Position numbers and translations under genes: made by a program. Shown piece after piece: positions 6,127-13,870 of a stretch of DNA of 13,870 nt. Positions within the stretch are counted from its first letter, which is position 1. Each line of letters begins with the position of its first letter. The notes under the pieces were generated by a model. The model was not told where the DNA came from, did no database searches, and was given only the letters and a program-made list of their open reading frames with translations. Location: NCBI GenBank assembly GCA_002869605.1, contig PKUI01000007.1, forward strand, positions 1 through 13,870, written 5' to 3'. This DNA is from Desulfuromonas sp. (lineage in GTDB: Bacteria; Desulfobacterota; Desulfuromonadia; Desulfuromonadales; SZUA-401).

Positions 6127-6855
6127 ATGACAGATCTAGCCAACACCGTGCTGTATGAAGATGTCCTGCCGGGTGGGACGCACTGGTCGTTTACTATGAA
6201 GCGGGGGATGACCCTGCGCCTGATCGATCAACAGGGGGGCGCCAATGTCGGCATGCTTTTCTATAACCCTGCCAACCTGCTCGAGCGCTACAACGCGCCG
6301 GACACCCTTAAATGCCAACACGTTTTTAAGCTGACCCGTGGCAACTGCCTTTACTCCGACATGGGGCGGATCTTCTGTTCGGTGGTCGAAGACAGCGTCG
6401 GCTGGCACGATACCGCCTCCGGGACCTGTGACAAGGCCCTGGTCGAGTCGAAGTGGGGCACGCGCAGCTACCAGGAACATCGCAATGACTGGACCCTCAA
6501 CGGTCGCGACAGCTTCCTGATCGAGGCGGCCAAGTACGGCCTCGGCAAGCGCGACATGGCCGCCAACGTCAACTGGTTCAGCAAGGTTGCCGTCGATAGT
6601 GACGGTACGATGCAATTTGATCCGGACAACTCAGCGGCTGGTTCCTATGTCGATTTGCGTTTCGAGATGGAGACCCTGGTGCTGCTGCATACCTGCCCGC
6701 ACCCCTTGAACCCTGCTGCCGAGTATCCGAAGTGCCCGGTGGTCTACCAGTTTCGCCGTTCAGCTCAGCCGGCCGCCGATGACGTGTGTCGGACATTCTG
6801 TGCGGAGAATCAACGGGGCTTCAAAAACAACGAACTTTATCACCTGCAAGGGTAA
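6127..6855 (+). CDS. Carboxyguanidine deiminase subunit (urea carboxylase-associated protein 2 type, DUF1989)
   Basis: A 242-residue cytoplasmic protein of the DUF1989 family, one of two paralogues always found beside this type of biotin carboxylase. The pair has been shown elsewhere to act as carboxyguanidine deiminase (CgdAB), turning carboxyguanidine into allophanate and ammonia. I am not sure which letter applies to this subunit. Landmarks shared with the next gene are GxHDT (92-96), a cysteine shortly after it (Cys101), [14 protein letters not shown] (138-151) and a CP motif in [11 protein letters not shown] (Cys190). The His and Cys residues are plausible metal or active-site ligands. 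The length and the cysteine-rich C-terminal tail ([11 protein letters not shown]) match the longer, second type. It is preceded by the internal guanidine-II-like element and a GGAGAGG site. Confidence 0.9.
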   Translation: MTDLANTVLYEDVLPGGTHWSFTMKRGMTLRLIDQQGGANVGMLFYNPANLLERYNAPDTLKCQHVFKLTRGNCLYSDMGRIFCSVVEDSVGWHDTASGTCDKALVESKWGTRSYQEHRNDWTLNGRDSFLIEAAKYGLGKRDMAANVNWFSKVAVDSDGTMQFDPDNSAAGSYVDLRFEMETLVLLHTCPHPLNPAAEYPKCPVVYQFRRSAQPAADDVCRTFCAENQRGFKNNELYHLQG

Positions 6856-6871
6856 CGGGGAGGCGGATATC

Positions 6872-7513
6872 ATGATCAATGTAAGCAAACTGAAGACTGA
6901 AGATGCCAGCTACCGCGAAGTCGTGCCTGCCGGGGACTACTGGATGCAGGTGGTCAAGCAGGGGCAGACCATGCGGATTCTTGACCTCGATGGCAACCAG
7001 GCGGCGGATACGCTCTTTTACAGTGCCACGGACCCGAGCGAGCGCTACAGCGCCGTCGACACCATCCGCGCCCAGGGGAACGTCTATCTCGGCGCCGGTT
7101 CGAAGCTGCTCTCCAGCGAGGGGAACGTGATGCTCGAAATCGTCGCCGACACCTGCGGGCGGCATGACACGTTGGGCGGAGCCTGCGCTACTGAATCGAA
7201 CACCGTGCGCTACGCGCTGGAGAAAAAGACCATGCACGCCTGCCGTGACGCCTGGTTGCTGGCGGTGACCGAGCACCCGGAGTACGGCATGAGCAAGCGC
7301 GACCTGACCCACAATATCAATTTTTTCATGAACGTACCGATTACCCCCGAAGGCGGACTGACCTTTGAGGACGGAATCAGCGAGGCCGGCAAGTACGTCG
7401 AGCTCTGTGCAGCCATGGATGTGATCGTACTGATCGCCAACTGCCCGCAGCTTAACAATCCGTGCAACGCCTACAATCCGACCCCGGTCGAAGTCATCGT
7501 CTGGGACGCCTGA
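6872..7513 (+). CDS. Carboxyguanidine deiminase subunit (urea carboxylase-associated protein 1 type, DUF1989)
   Basis: A 213-residue DUF1989 protein, paralogue and likely heteromer partner of the preceding gene product. It carries the same landmarks: GRHDT (96-100), Cys105, [15 protein letters not shown] (138-152) and a CP motif in [10 protein letters not shown] (Cys191). [24 protein letters not shown] (37-60) corresponds to [15 protein letters not shown] in the partner. Together they should deaminate carboxyguanidine to allophanate before allophanate hydrolase acts. The ATG at 6872 is chosen because GGGGAGG lies eight bases before it and the conserved part begins there. An upstream GTG (6779) would only add residues overlapping the previous gene. 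The gap to the previous stop is 16 bases, and to the carboxylase ATG it is 26. Confidence 0.92.
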   Translation: MINVSKLKTEDASYREVVPAGDYWMQVVKQGQTMRILDLDGNQAADTLFYSATDPSERYSAVDTIRAQGNVYLGAGSKLLSSEGNVMLEIVADTCGRHDTLGGACATESNTVRYALEKKTMHACRDAWLLAVTEHPEYGMSKRDLTHNINFFMNVPITPEGGLTFEDGISEAGKYVELCAAMDVIVLIANCPQLNNPCNAYNPTPVEVIVWDA

Positions 7514-7539
7514 TTCCATATTGCCTACAGGGGAGAACC

Positions 7540-11136
<3,597 letters not shown>

Positions 11137-11137
11137 G

Positions 11138-12946
11138 ATGGTGACCAGTCTGGAAATATCGGTTTTACAGGCCGCCTACCTTAACGCTGACCTGACCCCT
11201 TCGCAGGTGGTCAACGAGATCCTGGCGCGCATCGATGCCTACCCCGACCCGGCGGTCTGGATTTCCTTGGCGGAGCGCGACAAGTTGCTCGAGAGGGCCA
11301 GGGAGTTGGAGTCGCTCGTCGACGGGAAGGAGTTTCCCCTTTACGGTATCCCGTTTGCGATCAAGGACAATATTGACGCCGCGGATTTCGCGACCACGGC
11401 CGGCTGCCCCGACTATGCTTACCTGCCGCAAGAGGATGCCACGGCTGTACGTCGTCTGCTCGATGCCGGTGCGATTCTGGTCGGCAAGACCAACCTCGAC
11501 CAATTTGCCACCGGACTTGTCGGGACCCGATCGCCCTACGGTGCGCCGCGCTCGGTTTTTTCACAGGAGCATATCTCGGGGGGCTCAAGTTCCGGTTCGG
11601 CGGTCGCGGTGGCGGCCGGACTGGTGAGTTTTGCTCTCGGTACCGATACCGCAGGTTCGGGGCGGGTCCCCGCATCCTTCAACAACCTGGTTGGGGTTAA
11701 ACCGAGCAAGGGGTTGGTGAGTGCCCGTGGGGTGGTCCCGGCGTGCCGCTCTCTCGACTGTGTAACGGTTTTTGCCGCCAGCTGTGGCGAGGCAGACCTG
11801 GTGCGTCGAATTATGCAGGGCTACGATGCCGGCGATCCCTATACCCGGAAGATGGACGCCAGGCACCTGCCGCTGGAAGGTTTCTGCTTCGGGGTGTTGC
11901 CTCCGGAGCAGCAGGAGTTTTTTGGCGACCACGAGGCACAGCAACTTTATCTGCAAAGCATTGCACGTCTGCAGGATCTGGGTGGCGAGGCGGTGACTAT
12001 CGATTATCGGCCATTCAAGCAGAGCGCCGAGCTGCTGTATGGCGGGCCATGGGTCGCTGAACGTACCGCTGCGGTCGAGACGTTTCTCGGGGAACACCCT
12101 GAGGCGTTCGATCCGACCGTGCGTGGCATTATCGAAGCGGGGCGCAACCTGTCTGCCGTCGAGGTGTTTAAAGGCGCCTATCGACTGCATGAGCTGCAGC
12201 AGCGGACCGCGCTTGAGTGGGCCAAAGTCGACGTTCTGCTGCTTCCCACGGCACCGACGATTTACCGGGTCGCAGAGGTGGAGGACAATCCGCTGGAACT
12301 GAACAGTCGGCTCGGTACCTACACCAATTTCGTCAACCTGCTGGATTGCTGCGCGGTTGCCATCCCGGCAGGGTTCCGTCCTGGAAACGGACTCCCTTTC
12401 GGGGTCACCCTGGTGGCACCGGCATTTTGTGACGACACCCTCGCTTGTCTGGCCGACCGCTTGCACCGCGCGGGAGGTGACCCTTTGCGTTCCGGCGGGA
12501 CTCCCTATCACCTGTCGGAGTCTTCAACGCTGCAGGGGAGGGAAGCGGAGCCGCTGGTACAGCTCGCTGTGGTCGGGGCTCACCTTAGTGGGCAGCCGCT
12601 GAATTTCCAGCTCACCGAGCGTGGTGCAAGCCTGCTGACAACGACGCGCACCGCCAGTGACTATCAGCTTTATGCCTTGACAGGAACCGAGCCGCTCAAG
12701 CCAGGACTGCTGAAGGTCTCAGGTCACCAGGGGGAAGGGCTCGAGGTCGAGGTCTGGGCTCTCACGGCGGAGGCCTTTGGCGCTTTTACCGCCGAGGTCC
12801 CGGCTCCGCTAGGGATCGGTTCGCTGACGCTCGCGGATGGTTCGGTGGTCAAGGGCTTCATCTGCGAACCGTGGGCACTCGAAGCGGCGGCGGATATCAC
12901 CCACTACGGGGGGTGGCGCAACTATCTGGCAGAGCGCCAGGGCTGA
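11138..12946 (+). CDS. atzF: Allophanate hydrolase
   Basis: A 602-residue cytoplasmic amidase-signature enzyme that splits allophanate into ammonia and CO2, the final step of the pathway. The N-terminal amidase domain shows the Ser-cisSer-Lys triad: Lys76 in PFAIKDNID, Ser150 in GGSSSGSA and nucleophile Ser174 in DTAGSGRVPA. The spacing (24 between serines) is that of GatA and relatives. The C-terminal domain (about 460-602) begins near LVQLAVVGAHLSGQPLN. His482 in that motif should correspond to the histidine implicated in the second, decarboxylating reaction of characterised allophanate hydrolases. The start at 11138 lies one base after the carboxylase stop. An AGGGAG site is formed within the end of that gene, so the two are probably coupled. 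This protein is separate, not fused to the carboxylase as in yeast urea amidolyase. Confidence 0.95.
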   Translation: MVTSLEISVLQAAYLNADLTPSQVVNEILARIDAYPDPAVWISLAERDKLLERARELESLVDGKEFPLYGIPFAIKDNIDAADFATTAGCPDYAYLPQEDATAVRRLLDAGAILVGKTNLDQFATGLVGTRSPYGAPRSVFSQEHISGGSSSGSAVAVAAGLVSFALGTDTAGSGRVPASFNNLVGVKPSKGLVSARGVVPACRSLDCVTVFAASCGEADLVRRIMQGYDAGDPYTRKMDARHLPLEGFCFGVLPPEQQEFFGDHEAQQLYLQSIARLQDLGGEAVTIDYRPFKQSAELLYGGPWVAERTAAVETFLGEHPEAFDPTVRGIIEAGRNLSAVEVFKGAYRLHELQQRTALEWAKVDVLLLPTAPTIYRVAEVEDNPLELNSRLGTYTNFVNLLDCCAVAIPAGFRPGNGLPFGVTLVAPAFCDDTLACLADRLHRAGGDPLRSGGTPYHLSESSTLQGREAEPLVQLAVVGAHLSGQPLNFQLTERGASLLTTTRTASDYQLYALTGTEPLKPGLLKVSGHQGEGLEVEVWALTAEAFGAFTAEVPAPLGIGSLTLADGSVVKGFICEPWALEAAADITHYGGWRNYLAERQG

Positions 12947-12957
12947 AGGCGGGATAC

Positions 12958-13281
12958 ATGGGCTGGACCTACGTGATTATTGCCGGGCTGTTTGAAGTCT
13001 TTTTTGCCTACTGCCTGAAGAGCGCGGACAATTTTTCCCGTTTCTGGCCGGTGTTGGGATTTGTTCTCGGTGTGGTCGGGAGCCTCTACTTTCTCTCCAG
13101 AGCGATGCAAACCATTCCGCTCGGCACCGCCTATGCGGTCTGGACCGGAATCGGTTGTGTAGGGACCGTCATTTTGGGGATACTGCTGTTTGACGACCTG
13201 GTTAATTTCTGGCGGCTGTTTTTTTTGTCGATTTTGATCGCTTCACTGGTTGGTTTGAAGTTTTTTTCGGGAGAGGTCTAG
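12958..13281 (+). CDS. gdx: Guanidinium exporter of the small multidrug resistance family
   Basis: A 107-residue inner-membrane protein with four hydrophobic helices, the SugE/Gdx branch of the SMR family. Such proteins form antiparallel dimers that exchange guanidinium for two protons. Against the Gdx-Clo sequence as I recall it, Glu13 (central proton/substrate carboxylate), Ser42, Tyr59 and Trp62 are all present, within GLFEV, GSLYFLS and PLGTAYAVWTGIG. Position 16, usually Trp in guanidine-specific members, is Phe here. The GTAYAVWTGIG motif supports Gdx over the polyaromatic-cation exporter EmrE. ATG 12958 is 11 bases after the allophanate hydrolase stop, with only a weak GGCGGG site. The position as last gene suggests a safety valve for surplus guanidine. 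Confidence 0.92.
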   Translation: MGWTYVIIAGLFEVFFAYCLKSADNFSRFWPVLGFVLGVVGSLYFLSRAMQTIPLGTAYAVWTGIGCVGTVILGILLFDDLVNFWRLFFLSILIASLVGLKFFSGEV

Positions 13282-13290
13282 GGTTTATAG

Positions 13291-13329
13291 GGGGTAACGG
13301 ACTCCCCGGAGATGGGGCGTCGCTTCCCC
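13291..13329 (+). other. Alternating GGGG/CCCC blocks downstream of gdx
   Basis: Four blocks lie in order: GGGG (13291-13294), CCCC (13304-13307), GGGG (13314-13317) and CCCC (13326-13329). The second block can pair with either the first or the third, and the third with either the second or the fourth, so mutually exclusive hairpins are possible. No T run follows. This may be an RNA 3'-end or stability structure. The function is unknown. Confidence 0.35.
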
Positions 13330-13354
13330 GCGAGCATCATGCTTGGCGTAATTC

Positions 13355-13385
13355 CAGCCCCGCCGATCCAAGATCTGCGGGGCTG
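13355..13385 (+). terminator. Probable terminator of the guanidine operon
   Basis: CAGCCCCGC (13355-13363) pairs perfectly with GCGGGGCTG (13377-13385), and GATC (13365-13368) pairs with GATC (13372-13375) inside it around a CAA loop. It is followed by TCCATTTTGG, a modest T run six bases from the stem. It lies 73 bases after the gdx stop. The weak T tract leaves some doubt. Confidence 0.55.
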
Positions 13386-13502
13386 TCCATTTTGGATCAC
13401 CACAGCGGTTTTGCTGAAGAACGATTCAATGTCCGGAGCGGTTTCACCTGGTAGAAGATTAAGAATAACCTGCTTGTCTGCTGCAATCTCCAATTTGCCC
13501 TG

Positions 13503-13508
13503 TATAAT
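13503..13508 (+). promoter_or_regulatory. -10 element of a housekeeping promoter for the response regulator gene
   Basis: A perfect TATAAT stands 48 bases before the GTG start of the response regulator, predicting a transcript start near 13515. At the expected -35 distance (17 bases) the sequence is GCTGCA, a poor match. TTGTCT at 13474-13479 is too far (23 bases). The upstream TG directly abuts the hexamer, so it is not a classic extended -10. Confidence 0.5.
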
Positions 13509-13556
13509 GTATGCCGGTTTGATTGAAATGGGGGAACCCTGTTATGGAGTTTGTCA

Positions 13557-13870
13557 GTGAAAAAAATTTTGTTGGTTGATGATCAGGAGGATGTCCAGCG
13601 GCTGCTGTCGCTGGTGCTTGAAAGCAAGCAACGTTTACTGCTGCACGCGTTCAGTGGCGAGCAGGCGCTGCAGGTTGCTGAGCGGGAAAAACCGGACCTG
13701 GTGCTGTTGGATGTGATGATGCCTGGTGGTATCGATGGGTTCGAGGTGGCGCGGCGCATGCGTGATAGCGCCGTGACCGTCGACTGTCCGATCGTTTTTA
13801 TTACCGCCAAGGTTCAGGAAAAGGATCGCGAAATGGCCTTTGCGGTCGGAGGGAACGATTTTATCGCCAA
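13557..13870 (+). CDS. Response regulator, receiver domain (3' end outside window)
   Basis: The first 104 residues of a CheY-like receiver domain, which is phosphorylated by a sensor histidine kinase. It opens with KKILLVDDQED (acidic pair Asp8-Asp9), has the phospho-acceptor Asp52 in LVLLDVMMPGGIDGFE, and the switch threonine Thr83 in FITAK. It stops within GGNDFIA, just at the expected conserved lysine codon (only its first two bases, AA, are in the window). The start is taken as GTG 13557, because GGAG (13546-13549) lies seven bases before it and KKILLVDD is the normal beginning. The ATG at 13544 is in another frame and closes after a few codons. Whether an output domain follows cannot be seen. 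It has its own promoter and is separated from the guanidine operon by a hairpin. Confidence 0.88.
   Translation, partial: MKKILLVDDQEDVQRLLSLVLESKQRLLLHAFSGEQALQVAEREKPDLVLLDVMMPGGIDGFEVARRMRDSAVTVDCPIVFITAKVQEKDREMAFAVGGNDFIA

Noticed and set aside
7462..7539. Longer N-terminus for the carboxylase from an upstream start
   Set aside because: The extra 26 residues overlap the previous gene and do not fit the family. The ATG at 7540 has its own GGGGAG and begins the conserved LKTVLVANRGEIA motif.
13278..13541. Minus-strand open frame (about 71 residues from a TTG, open further upstream) containing readable protein-like text such as LNLLPGETAPDIESFF
   Set aside because: It has no ATG start and no good ribosome binding site. 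It runs straight through the G4/C4 blocks, the perfect 13355-13385 hairpin and the TATAAT element, and I recognise no family. A decayed gene remnant remains possible, but I cannot support it.

Overview
The window is a GC-rich bacterial stretch with tightly packed genes, strong Shine-Dalgarno (SD) sites, a DcuB-type C4-dicarboxylate exchanger, a sigma-54 promoter and a small winged-helix protein. Together these suggest a Gram-negative anaerobe or facultative anaerobe, most likely a deltaproteobacterium of the Desulfuromonas/Geobacter kind. That placement is inference, because there is no rRNA or other phylogenetic marker here.

Layout. (1) 2-1267: a 5'-truncated dcuB, closed by a perfect 11-bp hairpin terminator. 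(2) 1402-2652: a major-facilitator transporter, closed by a bidirectional terminator. (3) 2737-2913, minus strand: a 58-residue winged-helix protein. (4) 2914-3315: a 402-base leader with a well-spaced -24/-12 promoter, a guanidine-I (ykkC) riboswitch and a strong ribosome binding site. (5) 3316-13281: a nine-kilobase-plus, co-directional operon of eight genes. In order they are an ABC binding protein, permease and ATPase, two paralogous DUF1989 proteins, a 1198-residue urea/guanidine carboxylase, an allophanate hydrolase and an SMR-family Gdx guanidine exporter. (6) 13282-13556: hairpins and a promoter. (7) 13557 to the end: the start of a response regulator.

The operon reads as a complete pathway for using free guanidine as nitrogen. 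The ABC system would import guanidine and the biotin enzyme would carboxylate it. The DUF1989 pair (carboxyguanidine deiminase, CgdAB) would turn carboxyguanidine into allophanate and ammonia. Allophanate hydrolase would release CO2 and two more ammonia, and Gdx would export excess guanidine.

The most striking observation is that two unrelated guanidine-sensing RNAs appear to sit in the same operon. Besides the class I riboswitch in the 5' leader, the end of the ATPase gene and the following gap carry two copies of the hairpin CGGGACGACCCG, 49 bases apart. This is the architecture of the guanidine-II (mini-ykkC) riboswitch, which has two small stems with ACGR loops. It lies directly before the first carboxyguanidine deiminase gene, and its first hairpin is inside coding sequence. 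With the sigma-54 promoter, which would start the RNA only about 9 bases before the class I aptamer, the operon may combine nitrogen status with two guanidine checkpoints: one for transport and one for catabolism.
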